From: Dichetophora obliterata
Taxonomy: Eukaryota; Arthropoda; Insecta; Diptera; Sciomyzidae
NCBI GenBank assembly: GCA_963920525.1
Contig: OY986437.1
Location: 92,714,213 to 92,778,212 of the forward strand
Length of the DNA stretch: 64,000 nucleotides
Reading direction: 5' to 3'
Both the position numbers and the translations under genes were made by a program. Numbering within the stretch: position 1 is the stretch's first letter; each line of letters starts with the position of its first letter. Under the pieces are notes generated by a model that was given only the letters and a program-made list of their open reading frames with translations, made no database searches and was not told the origin of the DNA. Positions 20,847 to 34,275 of this stretch are shown here, one piece after another.

Positions 20847-23307
20847 CTACAAATAAACAAGAGTACAAGAAAAACAAAATGTTAATTTTTTGTTAAGTAT
20901 ATAGTATAAGGAAACAGTGGTTATAACAAACAGAGGGTTTGTTCCGGTTCTTTTCAAGTAAAAAAATTTTATGAAGTAACAAAATACCCTCTCAGAAAGA
21001 TCATGAAACTCAAAAAGTACGCAACCCCAGCAACAACTTCGCTTACATCTCATCGAGAAAGTTATCTTTTATTTTTTATTAATATATGGGGCATTCCATT
21101 GTGACTAGTGGGACACTTGACATAAGAATTTAACCAGCTATGAGTTATAGCAATGTCGTCATAACTTATAAAGCAGTAAAATATATTTTAAAACAGAGAT
21201 AAATAACTATTGTGTAATATTCTTTAAAAAAAGAGCCAAATACAGTACATGCTTGGTGTTACTATTATTTGAATGAATGTGACTACTATGACACTGAAAA
21301 ATCCTACTTATATACCTTTGAATACTCAAAGAAGAATTTTAGCTAAACCGTTTTAATATTTTAGTCAGCTTCTGTGTTTTTTTTTATTTCCAGCGTAGTA
21401 ACTTTAAATGACACACTGATCCTGTCAACTATTATCTGTTAATAGACTACTGTCAAAATTTCAGTTCACTGCGACGCTTACTTTGTATTTGGCAGTCATT
21501 GACAGCAGACGATCTTGCGAATTTTGGCGAAAATGGAAAAAAGCTAATTTCGTGCGCTCATCAAGCATTATTTTTTGCGCAAAAAAACCATCAGCCAAAC
21601 CAAGGAAAGGCTTGATAAATACTATGGGGACTTTGCACCATTGATTTTAATTATTAACAAGTGGTTTACGGAATTCCGATGCGTTCGGTCAAGCACAAGT
21701 GACGCCGAACGTTCTGGACGCCCAAATGAAGTCACCACACCAGAAATGGTCACTAAAATTAACGATATTGTTGAGGCCGTAGGCATCTCAAACGAACGGA
21801 TGTGAAACATTTTGCGAAATTATTTGGATATGAAAAAAATATCCGCAAGAATGGTGCCGTGTTTGCTCACTCTCGAACATAAATACGATCGTGTGACTGA
21901 TTCAAAGGCGTGTTTGGCGATGTTGATCAAAGATAAGAAGAATTTTTTTCTTCGATTAGTAACTGTGGACGAAAAATGTATCCATCACTACACACCAGAG
22001 ACAAAGAAACAGTCGAAACAGTGGACTTCACCTACCGAACGTGCTCCGAAAAAGGCAAAGACGGTGCTATTTGCCGAAAAGGTTATGGCAGTATAATCTA
22101 CATCAATTATCTTCCACCGAAAAGAACGATCAATGACGAATACTGCGCAGCTAATTGGACCGTTTCAACGACACTTTGAAATAGAAACGTCCCCATTTGG
22201 AGAGGAAAATGTGCTCTTCCACACATGCCTAGCTCCCATGGCAAAATTCCATGAATTCAAGTACGAATTGCTTCCTCAACCAGCATATTCTCCAGATGTG
22301 GCTCCGTCCGACTATTTTCTTTTTTCAAACCTGAAGAAATGGCTCGGCGGAAAGAGATTCACCACCAGAGGGGAGCTCATCACCGAAACAGAGGCATATT
22401 TTGAGGACCTTCTGAAAACGTATTTTTCGGATATGATCAAAAAATTGCATAAACGTTGAAAGAAGTGTATCGAGCTGAATGGATACTATATTGATAAATA
22501 AATTTTTTTTGCCGTAATAACCATTCCTTGTTTAATTTTTCACGGACTTATCAAATTGCCCTCGTATGTACACTGAATGCTTCCATTTTAATAAAAAAAT
22601 ATGTATGCTTACCTTTTGAGGAAGGGTAGGAAAAATATTACAAATTGTGACTACTGGGACAACTTAAAAATATGTTGAAATAAAAACATTTTTATCATTA
22701 TTTTAAACCCAATTATAGGTTCTTATATATTCTTCTGTAATGAAGAAATCAGAAGCTCCGAAAATAAAATTACGTCTCACAATATTATTTAAAGAAAAGT
22801 TGTCTTTTTCTCCAAATTTGTAAAATTTAAAAATAGTGTCTGTATTAAAATTTACGAAAAGTCTTAGTTAAAATAAATTCGACTTTGCGAAATTCGCAGA
22901 ACACAACAAACACCGACTTGTTTACAAAGCTATTACGGACAAACTCTCGACAGACGAAACAAGATTTTGACAATATCTCAAGCGCGATTTGTTCAAATGG
23001 GTACTTTTACATCAGAAGTAGGTACAGTACAAAAACTATACACAGTTCTAATGTTATATTTTAGCTAGGCGTAGTTAAGGGCAGATATAAAATATTTTCT
23101 CTGATCTAATAAAACCCGTTCCAACTAACATACCAAATGGTGTTAGTCCAAAACGATTACTTTTATTTTTTTTCAACTTTTGTATGGGATGAAACCATTG
23201 TGTGATTGGTCAGGCTTATGTGACTCTTACAAAAAAGAAGCTTTTGTAAACTTTTCTAAGTGTTGAAAAAATGGCCTGTTATAATTTTAATTTTATTTTG
23301 GACTTAC
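20847..23307 (-). other. dve intron between exons C and D, with a mariner relic inside
   Basis: The intron has GTAAGT at its 5' end (23307-23302) and TTTGTAG at its 3' end (20847 side). Apart from the mariner relic at about 21400-22570 it holds AT-rich sequence with no coding signal that I can support. Confidence 0.85.
21400..22570 (+). mobile_element. Mariner (DD34D type) relic, antisense to dve in its intron
   Basis: A decayed mariner transposase reads on the plus strand in pieces at 21575-21805, 21812-22096 and 22133-22459. Visible landmarks are SGRPNEVTTPEMVTKI (helix-turn-helix region), VTVDEKCIHHYTPETK (first catalytic Asp), and YSPDVAPSDYFLFSNLKKW (third Asp). The stretch that should carry the second Asp (the HxDNAP motif) reads FHTCLAPMAKF, so the Asp and a few residues are lost. 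There is a TGA at about 21803 and at least two frameshifts. The right end near 22526-22569 reads, on the minus strand, ACGAGGGCAATTTGATAAGT, which looks like a mariner terminal repeat. I could not place the left terminal repeat. Dead copy. Confidence 0.85.
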
Positions 23308-25205
23308 CTATACGGCATGGTGTTCAAGTCCTCCGTATATTTCAGTATCAAGTTATGTGATGGATGCGTATTCATTGCGAACCACTGCTCTAGTTTGGGT
23401 ACCTCTGTGACCGGATCGATAAATGTGCGATTTCGCTTGCGACGCTCCTCGTTTGACAAATTCGCAAGATTGAGGCCACCCGAACCCATCAGTGGACTTT
23501 GCTGCATACCAGCTGCAGCGGCCGCAGCAGCAGCAGCGGCATGATGTGCATGTGGATGACCGGCAGCAGCTTGACCAAAGCCGGGCATATAGTGACTCAT
23601 ATACATAAATGACTGGGAAAACATAGAGTTGGGCACTAATTGCGGAAAGTGCAAATCTTTTCGAGCCGCCACAGCTACGGCCATATCGGGTGAGGGTGAA
23701 CGAAAGTCATCCATTTGGCTGGTGTCATTCTCGTTGTCATCATCATCTTCATCCATATCGAGATCTTCGTCTTCCTCGTGCTTCGGTGAGGTGTTTTTGG
23801 GTGAGTCATGTAGTTGCTCATGCTGTTGGTGCTGATGCTGGTCTAGCGAATGATTGCTATGCTGGTTGTTGCCTGAGTTGTTGTTATTGTTGTTGGGCTC
23901 ATTGCTGCCATTCTGGCCAGCCGACATGGAATGCCGATCAATTGAGTGCTCGCTGTGATTGTTTCCGCTTACATCATCTACTACGCATTCATCCTTCTCA
24001 GAACAGTGCTCGTTGCTGCCAACAATAGCACCGCCCTCATCATCATTATAGCTGCCAGTACGGGATCGATCTGTGCGACTCATGGAACCATTGAGTAGAT
24101 CTTGAGCTTCGTGCTCGTTTTCCTTCAGCGATGAACCGCGTCGGCTTTGACTTCGTTCTTCCTCTTCGTCTGCAAGGGAGCTACGGTTGCGTTCGTGTGT
24201 GGTGAGTGAGAGCGGCAGTTGTGGCGAACCGGGACGACTTTGATCCTCTTCCATATCCTCGGAGTGCTGCGACATGGTATCGATATCCTCAGACTTTAAG
24301 CTTAATGGGCTTTTGAGATAATCATGTGGAATCATCATGTTGCCCACACTGCCACCAACTATTTGCTGGCCACCGCCAACCATGCCACCTGAACCCATGG
24401 CACCCGAAACATTTCCCAATTGGCCATGCTGATTAAGGTAGCCATTCATAGCGGCATGACTGAGTGCACCGACCGCATTAAGGCCACCGCCACGCATCTC
24501 AGCGCGTTTTTGTGCGGCTCGCGCATTCTTAAACCAGTATACAACGTTATTGACATCAAGCGGCTTGCGTCCTCGCCGCGATTCAAGCGCATTCAGCTGC
24601 ACCACGTATGTTTGTATCTGTTGACGGGACGGATGCGGATTCTCCTGAAACCACTTCTGCAGCTTAGGCAACTCCATTTCCGGATCAAAACTTGTGCGCA
24701 TACGTGTCTTTTGATTGGGATACTGGTTGTGGTGTGAGTGGGCATGATGATGATGCATGGAGGCATGCATGGCTGGGTGAACCATCATACTGGGATGGGG
24801 TGCTGTGCTCCCTGGAACTGCCGCTATGCCATGGTGTGAACCGCTATCAGTACTGAGTAGAAGTGACTCACGGCTAGCATTAATGCCAGATGCCACTCCC
24901 ATTCCGGGTATGTTGCCACCCACAACATTGCTACCCGCTGTAGCGGCATGAAGGCCAGCTTGTGCCGCGGCAGCAGCTGCAGCGGCTGCTGCAACCGCCG
25001 CTGTACCCACAGGAAAGTCCATATCGCTGGGCACAGCTGGTGGTGCCGTCATGAAGGGTAACATTTTTGGTGTCATGCTCGCCTGAGGTGAGAGTTGATT
25101 CGACCACCATTGATCGAATTTACGACGTAGGTCTTCGGGAATTTCTCCACCTGGGAAGGCGAAGGTATTCTGATAAGAACTTCGACAAATTTGCGAAAGC
25201 GTCAC
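23308..25205 (-). CDS. dve: dve coding exon C: CUT-like region, atypical homeodomain 1, acidic linker, first half of homeodomain 2
   Basis: A 1,898-bp exon between acceptor CTTCCACACAG and donor TATAG|GTAAGT. Order of parts: a CUT-like segment (VTLSQICRSSYQN, then PEDLRRKFDQWWSNQ) at the start; a poly-Ala stretch; a His-rich segment; homeodomain 1 at about 24495-24715, with TRMRTSFDPE at its start and VVYWFKNARAAQKRAE as recognition helix, and the extra residues between helices 2 and 3 typical of Dve/SATB; Gly/Met-rich, Ser/Asn/Gln-rich and strongly acidic linkers (EDEDLDMDEDDDD); another Ala run; then the start of homeodomain 2 (RRKRNRTFIDP, about 23375-23450). An ATG in the intron upstream keeps the frame open for 11 codons but is not the gene start. 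Three or more homopolymeric tracts make length polymorphism likely. Confidence 0.97.
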
Positions 25206-27519
25206 CTGTGTGGAAGAGAGGAATGAAAGAGTACACATTATTTTAAATAAAGTTTTAACATATTAATAACATGGTTTTCTGTGAAATTTCAAATAAAAAC
25301 AACAAACCTAAAAAAAAATATATATAAAATTATTTTTGTATGCATGTATAAGAGATTTTGACATATATGAATTACAAAAAGTCATCGAGAGAAAGATAGA
25401 CTACCCGCCAGTATCGAAAGTATCAATTGACCCATTCACGCTAGCTACTTCAATAGTTCTATACGCACTAGCTACTTTTTTGACCCAAGGTAATGCATAA
25501 AAGGGTCAGTTCAATCAACTTCCATCTCGACTGTTTCTTGTTTATTTTTTTAACGACTTGACTGACTCATAAAATTTATTCTGACGAGCTCATACTTCGA
25601 AGTGACTTATTCGAGAAAACATGACATATATAGCTTTTCAGTTTCGTTGAGCAACATAAATAAAATATCGTTATGAAAAGGTTTAGATATATTGAAAAAA
25701 GAATATCAGTCACTCTGCCTTGTTTTTTTTTGTCAATATGAACTAGCGAAAAAGCTAGCTCTTCATCACTAGTGAAATAACTAGGGAACGGGTGTGTAAA
25801 AGGTAGCAATTGACCCCTTCCTATGACATGCTTGTGTAAAATTCGCCAGTTGAATACAAAGAGGGTAGATTGAAGTGGAATTAGTACTAGCTACCAAGGG
25901 GCTAGTGAAATCACTAGTTTTGTACTAGTGCCATTAACTGCAGGGTAATAACTTTTTTGAAATTATGAAACATTTAACTTCCTCAAAAAAATCAAAATAT
26001 TTTAAAATATGTTAAAAATTATGATGGAAACCAATTATTAGTTTTCAATACAGACTGCTACGCCATCTTTAGTTAAATACCAAAAAAATGTTCAAACTTA
26101 TATAGAAATAAAGATGGTAAAAAACAAAAATGTTTTTGAAAAGTAAATATAGTGTGTTTATGAAATTTTACTAAGAAAGAACACAAGTTTTGTGATACAA
26201 GCACATATAATTCTGCTTTGATTTAGTAGAATGAAGTAATTAGTAGTTATTAAATTGTGCAGACTGTAAAAATCACAGAAGATAATTTGATGTAGAAATC
26301 AACAAAATATGTGCCTTTTTATTTAGCAATATTATTGTTGCGAATTTTTCAAAGTAACTTAAAATTTTTTTTTTTAGAAATTTACCAAAAAATCACAACT
26401 TAACAAAAGCTTAATATTCTTTTAAATATTTAGTCTGCCTATTCTGGGTCTTTGTTTTATCAAGCGATTATATCTCTTTTTTACTTTTAAGCATATTTCT
26501 TTTAAAACCACTGGATTAGCTCAACTTTTTGCATATCCATAAAATAAGTACGTTTGCGGGAAAATTGACTCTGACTGATAAAACAACTTGATTAGCGTAA
26601 ACAATCACTTGAATATGATTATGTTAAAGAAAAGCCAAGATCTGTGAGTTTTTTTCATAAATTTAACTTAAGAAACAATGCATAATTTTCGTGTTCGATT
26701 TTCATTGAAAAAGTAGTTTAAAACAATTTAAAACTGTTAATAATTTTTAAAAAATAAGGTAACTTTTAGATTATTTTTTGGTTTTTTTCGTGAGAACTCA
26801 TATCAAGCTTCTTATATAAAAATGCCCAAAACTACAATACTACTCCTTACTTCCTTCATAATTTGGTAAGGGAAGAGAAACTAAATTTTTAAGACCACTA
26901 ACTATGCGAATCTAATTTTTGTAAGATCAATTTGAAAGTGAAGCAGTTCAAATAAAATACATAACTTTTTGTTATTTCAACCCCAAGAATAATTAGCATT
27001 ATTGCAGTGAATTTAATAATGTAATGTTTTATTAAAACATGTATTGACGTCTTCAATATAAATGAAGTTCTGATAGAGCTATTTATGTTATAAGGCATAC
27101 AGATTTCTACACGAAGCTGAAACATAATATTGTACCCTAAAGTTTGATTAAGTGAAGTAATATCACATGTGAAGTAATATCATATTTTTTCAGACACCAA
27201 ATCGATATTTTTAAAAATGCAAAAGTTTAATATACTCGATGCAGCTAAACAAAATTATTGTAACAATATAAAATTAAAAGAAAACAGGAGTGAAATCGGG
27301 TAAGGTGATAGTTGAATGTCAGTTTTTGATTATCACTTTTGATAAAACCCGCGAGAGGACCTTCGGGATGTCTGCCATACAGCGATGGTTGGATATTGGG
27401 TGGAGAATTCATGGGGCACGGCCCATGAATTGATCTTAAAATGAGTTCATTGTTGAGCCAAGGCTCTTGAATGATTCATCTGAAAATTTGGGTAAAATTC
27501 GTGCTGGCTGTGGTTGGTG
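25206..27519. other. Intron sequence, no gene seen; inverted ACTAG-rich motifs at 25430-25940
   Basis: At 25430-25510 and 25740-25940 there are several copies of ACTAGCTAC-like and GTCAATTG-like words in both orientations, suggesting an old inverted-repeat element with unclear ends. The rest is AT-rich. Confidence 0.4.
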
Positions 27520-28135
27520 CTAGTTTAAGGCTGCCATACGTCCTGGTTTTCCCGGACATGCCCCGGTTTTGAGATCGGTGCACCGGTGCACAGTAAAAAG
27601 TGTCCCGGTTAAAAATATTGAAGAAAAAATGAAATGTGTATCAGTATAAACTGAACAAATTTTTTGCAAATGCGTGCAAATTAATGAAAATGGAACGATT
27701 TTATTTAAAAATTCCAAATTCCAAGAGCGAAAATAAACTTGTTAAAAATAGTACAATTTGTATTTGCTATTCCAGGGCACAAAGGAAATCGAGCGAATAT
27801 TTTCACTGGTCTTCTCGCAACTTAGTATGGAAAGAAACTATCTCAACATAACCACATGATCGGGAGAAAACTTTATTTTGAATAAGTCCAAACAATATGG
27901 TTTTTTTACCTCATTGACTGAATTGATGTTTCTTTTTTTTTGTTTTTTATAAGGTTTGTAAATTATGTTTGTATTACATACAATGTGTACCTGTGAGTTA
28001 TTTTGATTTATGCTTTTCTAATAAACTGCAATTTATAATATTAAAATTGCGTATTTGCTTTTTGTGAAATATAAAAAAAAATTGCAAAGTTGTCCCGGTC
28101 AAGTGCTGCAGACTTATGAGCCTGTGCTAGTTACA
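27520..28135 (+). mobile_element. hAT transposon relic
   Basis: A short coding block at about 27770-27850, in the frame reading GTKEIERIFSLVFSQLSMER, matches the C-terminal dimerisation region of hAT transposases (ERVFS...ERN type). The left end begins near GGCTGCCATACGTCC followed by repeated CCGG-rich words (CCTGGTTTTCCCGG). A matching TGTCCCGG word lies near the right end at 28090-28100. Most of the transposase is gone. The right terminal repeat and target duplication were not found. Confidence 0.6.
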
Positions 28136-31100
28136 ACTTGTTAACTCGGGTTGGTAACTCCCGTAAATTACTTCCGGAAGGTAAGCAACTGCTGGATCAT
28201 CATACTGGTATCTATGGAATTTGAGGACAGATGACGGGAAACCTAAATAATCTGATTAACAGCATCCATCAAATTGCAGGGAAACCTGATTAGCATCAAT
28301 ACCATAGGTTTTTGGTTGTATAAAAGTGTGGATATATTGAAGTATTTAATATTGAAATATACTCCTACTTGTTCTCATTACAAATATTAATCTTTAAATA
28401 TGATAACGGCTAAATGATCATTATTTTACTAGATCTGGCCCATGGTTATTGTTTATATAGCCTAGTAATATGCAATTTTAGTGGCTGAAGCTGTCACGGT
28501 CATGTACAATTGTTCAAATAAACTTTTGACTAGTTGATCCGGTGCTCTGGTATTAGAAGACATGGGCGTCCGCAGGGGGAGCAGGGTAGCACTATTCCAG
28601 AATTCAGAATTCAGCCTTGCAGGAAGGTTCTGGTACATGTTAAGAAATGTATGGAACCCAAAACCCATCTAATATACATGAACCTCTTTTTATATTTATT
28701 CATACGTTGTGAATTAAAAAACAAATTCGTTTTTTTATATCAATCATATAATAGGTATGTTTCCGAACTCGATCGTAGTGACTTCCAAGCTGCTAGAACT
28801 GATGCATGTTGAAAAAAGAAATAAGTGGATTGGTGTTAATGCGGTGTGAGATCCGGTAAAAATATCTACCTAAGCACGCGGAGAACATTTCAAGAATAGC
28901 GACAACTTAAATTTTAAATGTTTGCAGATTATAGAGATTTTGACCGCTTAATTCCAAATCTTAAAAATTTCAGGCCGCTCGAAATTGGTGTAGGAGTTAT
29001 AGGCTTCAAAAGTTAAAAAAATGGCCTAAAAATTTCGTTTGGTTTTTTACCCAACAAACAAAAAAATATTGTTTAGAGCTGGGAAATTTTTGTGTTCTTA
29101 TTTGAAAAGTCGAAAACTTTGGGGCTTAGAAGTAATTAATGCGATTTCATTTAAGGAGACCTCAAAAAATTATTAAAATGTATTACATGAAAAAGTAAAA
29201 TTAAATTTGAAAATATTTCGGGCATGATTCTAACACCATTTTTAAAAAATATTAGATTTCCTTATTTGTAAAAGCGTGTGTCAACAGGTGAAGTGTGCGT
29301 ATCATGTTTACAAAATTAGTGCCAAAAATCTCAGTAAACAGCATTATATAGATTTAATTTTCTTAATGCGTATTCTAGATTCTTTTATGCCTTTGCCCCT
29401 CCCTAGAAAAATGCATTCGGACGCACATGTTGAATCTCTAAAAGGAGTTGGTCGACACATTATTTCGGTCCCAAGCCAGGAGCACCGTAGAAATAGGTCT
29501 TCACGGCAGGGACTTACGTTAACCACAAAGAGGATTTCTGCCGCTTTCAATAGTATTTTTGATTATCATCTTTTCTTTAGTCTGTGTAAAGCGATCACGA
29601 AATATTTTAAATATTTGGCAGCACTTTTGATTCTGTGGAAAACTAAATGTTATTTTTTTTATAATTTTATTAAATGCATTTTAGCCTCCTAAGCCTAAAT
29701 ATACAAAAAATTGTCGTTTTCTATTGGTTTAGGAGATGAAATTTGCAGAAACTTTAAATATCTGTTCTATTTAACGAAAATTAAGTCGGTTTTTATTATT
29801 TATGACATGAGTCAGCACAATCAGAGGATTATGCCTTAGTTTGTTATGACATCTGAGCTCTTACTAGAAATATACAAAATTTTTTGCCTCTGTCGCCTTC
29901 TTCTACCATTACAACATATTACTTCATAATTTTACTTTAATTCACAGAAATCCGAAATATTCCATTTATTTACTTTCTCTCAAAAGTCCAAATGAAGCAA
30001 ATATTTCACTTTAATATGTACATTGGAGTAGGTAAATACAGAATACACAGAAGTGTATTCTTATTCGCTTAGTTTTTGTTATCTATTTTATTTTTGACAC
30101 TTATTTTATTTTAAGTGAAAAAAGGAAAACGTTACAAATACATATATGAAAACGACACCTAGCAAGATGTTTGTTAGCAAGAATTTTGATTACTATAACC
30201 TGAGCCGATTCCACACTATGTATTTAAAAATATTTATTTTTTGCATAGGAATTTTAGATATGTATCAGAATAAGTTCTCTCTTGAGGTGAAACATTTATT
30301 TTCGGCCCCAGGTGCCAGCAGCCCTAGCTACGCCACTGGTTATTGCTGTTTTTCCAAATTTCACATGAGAGCAAGAGTTACCATATTCACATAATTTAAT
30401 GGCAACGCTGATTTGAGGTATCTTCTCGTAAATGTTCCTGCAGAAAGGCAATAAAATTCAGACTTTTGCTTATAATATAAGTTAGAAAAACCTAAGTTTT
30501 TCTCATTTGGGCTGAAAATTTTTAAAAAAATTACAGTGAGTATTTCATCATTTACTGATTGTTATTCAGAAAAATCAATCAAATTAGGAAATTTGGAAAA
30601 GTTTAAGTGAATAAAATTAACATACTCATTTACTCCGATCAGTGTGACAAAAATATGCCCTTTCCGATATAAAACACAGGCACTTTGACAAGTTTTCTTT
30701 TAACAGCCAACGGTGTAGAGCTACCTGGCACACCGATCAGTGTAAAAATTCTGTAAAAACTTTTTACGTGTGTAAGTTCTCCGTTTGGTAATTTTTTTTG
30801 AACAGACATTTTTTGACTTGGTGTAACCATACGAACGTTTTCGGGTGAAAAGTATGTGATCCTTTTCAGTACTACGTTTTGCATGTCTCCAACTATTAAG
30901 TCTTGCGGCATTTCAATAAACCACACTGCTCTTAAATTTTTCGTAATACATTTTTAATGACATTTCAATTTTCAGTTTAGTTGTTCTTGACTGTATAAGT
31001 TCAATGTCTGAATTCAATTGAAGAAATAAATGATGAGTAGGTGGATTTAATTAAGCATATTCAAAAAAATTTTATGGAACAAAATTACACAACAAATAAC

Positions 31101-31177
31101 TAAATGAGAATAGTTTCCTGAAAAATCATTAGTAAGATATTTTGTACATATTATAAATTACATTACAATATATGTTA
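28136..31177. other. Intron sequence with weak coding-like frames, nothing firmly identified
   Basis: A plus-strand frame at 29276-29692 contains RISAAFNSIFDYHLFF, which recalls the C-terminal block of Jockey/CR1 polyproteins, but the match is short. A minus-strand frame at 30639-30926 (95 codons) is unrecognised. GC-richer words such as GGGCGTCCGCAGGGGG (28565) and CCTAGCTACGCCACTGG (30323) look like ends of transposon families but have no partners here. Confidence 0.35.
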
Positions 31178-31741
31178 GGGTGTTCCAAAAAAAAATCGTG
31201 TTTGATGTCCGCGGCTTTTCCACTGTCATTTGACTTTAGAAACACCCACTGTGAAGCGCATCTCAATTGGTAAAGGTTTAGAGGTCGCGAATTCATTTTC
31301 TAATTTTCCCATACGATTTGTATGGGGGAAAATACGTTTTGCTGGTAAATTAAATTTAGAACCACTATCTTTTAAGCAAAATTTAAAAAAACACATGTTC
31401 CCTCAAACTTTGTCCGTTATGACATATCCATATTTCATTTTCATCGGATTATTATTTGGTTACCTATATAAATGAATACTTTTACTTAGAATTATTGCAT
31501 TAAAAATCAATATCTCTTAAAGTACTCCATTTTAATTATTGTTTTTGGCCTTAAAATTTAGATTATGACAGTTGGAATGCACAATGAAGAAAAAATTCAA
31601 AGGGTTGTTGTATGTTTTGGGTTAAAAGTTACAACAAGCAGTTTTTGTATTTATATTTTTATATTTTAATCGTTTTGGGCAACCACCAAATCATAATCCT
31701 ATGAAAATTAAATATGGATATGTTATAACAGACAAAATTTG

Positions 31742-34040
31742 TCTGTTGTACATTTGTATTTATATCGTATATTCCACCCTGCTCTAATAGTGAAATTTAT
31801 TCGATGCACTTTAGTAATATACTTAATATTGTTGATCGCCTTAAAGATAATGAATACCTCTTAGTTTTAGGTGACTTTAACTTGGGTAATACAAATTGGT
31901 CTCAGTCTGATGAGCTAACAAGTATGATTCCGAATTCGAGCCTTAACTCGGAGATTGATTTTATTGATGGATTTAGTTTTTTCCGATCCTGATCTTAATG
32001 CGGTTTGCGATGAAGCAGATTTCCTTTTGTCTAACAATAGTTTCCATCATAAAGCGTTATTAATTAAATTGGATATTCTAACAATAGAGTTATCTGCTCT
32101 AGAAGAAGATACTTTTGTTTTTGATTTTCGAAAAGCTGATTACGTAGCAATTATTAACTACTTATCAAGTGTAGACTGGCATGCACATTTGGGTGACAAT
32201 TTGTTACAAAATTACCAGTTATTTATTAATATCATAAATGAAACATTTATTAATTTTGTTCCTATAAAAAAAGTTAAGAAGAATTCTAAGCCGGAATGTT
32301 TTAGTAAAAATCTTTCCAGATTAAAAAAATAGAATGAATAAGCTATTCAAAAAAAGTAAGGATGATATAGCTTTTCGTCAAAGTTACCATTAAGCGCGAA
32401 AAGAATACGAATCACTCAAGAAGCACCTTTACAGAAGGCATATACGTGGTCTTGAATCTGATATAAAGTGCAACCCTAAAGCATTCTGGAATTTCTTGAA
32501 TAAAAAAAGAAATACCAAGGGTTTCCCTAAAAATATGTTTTTTAAAGAAAAAATATCGAACAACTCGAAAGATGCTTGTAACCTGTTTGCCGATTTATTT
32601 CAATCAAATTTTGTCTTTCATAGAGATGGCGGGGTTGGCAACTATCCGCTCTATTGCGGTGACCCCATCACTGATTTGGGATCTTTATCTCTCTCTGAAG
32701 AGGATGTTTTAAACGAAATGTTAGCTCTAGACATTAATAAAGGTATTGGTCCGGATAATATCCCTCCAATATTTCTTAAGAAGTGTGCAAGTGTCTTAGT
32801 AACGCCACTTGCACTTATATTTAATTTGTCCCTCAACAAGGGTCAGTTTTTAGAAGTCTGGAAGGAGTCTATTATAATTCCTATACATAAATCTGGTTCC
32901 CGACAGAATATAGCCAATTATCGTCCTATATCTAAACTACCGTTAATTCCAAAATTGTTTGAAGCCGTTGTAAAAAAACAAATTTATACCTGCATAAGAA
33001 ACTCAATATCCGAAAAACAGCATGGTTTTGTATCTGGGAAATCCACCTCGACAAATCTTACTTTATTTTCTCATTTCATAAAAAATGAATTAGAATCAGG
33101 AAACCAAATTGACGTCATTTTCACAGATTTCGCTAAAGCCTTTGATAGGGTGCAGCATCATATACTGGTAAAAAAGCTACGGCTGATGGGTTTTCATTCT
33201 TCATTATTATCTTGGATAGAGGACTACCTCACAGGTCGATGCCAATCTGTCCGTATTGGAAAAAGTTTTTCAAATGATATTATGAACCTTTCAGGTGTAC
33301 CACAAGGTAGTCATCTTGGACCACTCTTGTTCGTTTTATTTATAAATGATCTCCCTAACTATTATGTTTGCCAGCCACTACGATACCATTATCAACAAGT
33401 CTAATGCAATGATTGGATTAATAAGGCGCAACACAAAAGAATTCAACGACCCATACACCCTTAAAACTTTATTTATCTCTTTAATAAGATCAATCTTAGA
33501 ATATGGCTGTGTCATATGGGATCCATATTATGAATCACACAGTGCAAGACTTGAGAAAGTACAGTGACGTTTTACTCGTTTTGTAATTGGTAAACTAAAC
33601 TGGGATTTTGTGCCAAATTATTCACCTAGATGTGCCCTTCTTGGCCTCAGCACGTTGGCCTCTAGGCGAAAGTATTTTCTAATAATGCTTGCTCGCGATA
33701 TTTTGATGAATCACATTGATTGTGCTCCTCTTCTTGCACTTTTTGGAATATATGCCCCCGAAAGGCATTTTAGACAAAGGAATTTCTTTCATATTCCACA
33801 CCATAGAACTAACTATGGCCGAAGTGATCCAATCTATAATATTAGCTCAGCGTTTAATTCTATATTTGCTCGAATAGATTTCACACAAAATAGAATAACG
33901 TTCAAACAAAATGTAATGAATATTGTGTAGGATAATTTTGATACTATTTGCTTAATTTATATATTATACAAATGCATGTAAATCAATGACTGTTAAACAT
34001 TTTTGTTGATAGAAAGTAAATAAATAAATAAAAAAAAGAA
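31742..34040 (+). mobile_element. 5'-truncated Jockey/CR1-type retrotransposon inserted in one arm of the palindrome
   Basis: An 8-bp duplication AAAATTTG flanks it (31734-31741 and 34041-34048). The 3' end is A-rich (AAATAAATAAATAAAAAAAAG at about 34017-34038). It is 2.3 kb long and begins inside the endonuclease, so it is truncated at the 5' end. Confidence 0.85.
31804..33930 (+). pseudogene. Non-LTR ORF2 relic: endonuclease end, reverse transcriptase without active site, C-terminus
   Basis: 31804-31992 holds the endonuclease block LLVLGDFNLGNTNWS. A frameshift leads to 31955-32332 (LMDLVFSDPDLNA, SFHHKALLIKLD). The frame 32496-33404 is the best preserved: FADLFQSNFV, LDINKGIGPDNIPPIFLKKC, YRPISKLPLIPKLFEAVVKK, KQHGFVSGKSTSTNL, FTDFAKAFDRVQHH and GVPQGSHLGPLLFVLFINDL. 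Right after that an internal deletion removes the YADD active site. The protein resumes at about 33375 (INKSNAMIGLIRRNTKEFND) and continues through a TGA at 33565 to 33930 (NFFHIPHHRTNYGRSDPIYN). An intact protein would copy its RNA into the genome; this one cannot. Confidence 0.9.
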
Positions 34041-34275
34041 AAAATTTGAGGGAACACGTTTTTTTTAACCATTTCGCTTAAAAGATAATGGCTCTAAGTT
34101 CAATTTACCAGCAAGACTTATTTTTCCCCATACAACTCGTATGGGAAAATTGGAAAATGAATTCGCGACCTCTAAACCTTTACCATTTGAGATGCGCTTC
34201 AAAAAGGATGCTTCTAATGTCCAATGGAAGTGGAAAAGCCGCGAACATCAAATACGATTTTTTTTGGACACCCTA

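Larger units (their letters stand above)
31178..34273. mobile_element. Palindromic (long terminal inverted repeat) element, TA-flanked, split by a retrotransposon
   Basis: The left arm, 31178 to about 31468, is the inverted counterpart of 34273-34049 plus 31741 to about 31680, with strong similarity over about 290 bp. Shared words include GAAGCGCATCTCAA, GGTAAAGGTTTAGAGGTCGC and CATATCCATATTT. The ends read GGGTGTYC and are flanked by TA (31176-31177 and 34274-34275), which points to the Tc1/mariner type. Without the insertion at 31742-34040 the element is about 790 bp with a loop of about 210 bp. No transposase is seen, so it is non-autonomous. Confidence 0.85.

Noticed and set aside
23629..24737. 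Plus-strand frames opposite dve exon C
   Set aside because: They are shadows of the GC-richer dve coding sequence; they have no protein features of their own.
25430..25940. Complete MITE with ACTAG-rich arms
   Set aside because: Words recur in both orientations, but I could not align two arms or find ends.
30639..30926. 95-codon minus-strand frame
   Set aside because: No motif, no splice sites and no neighbours; mentioned only in the region note.
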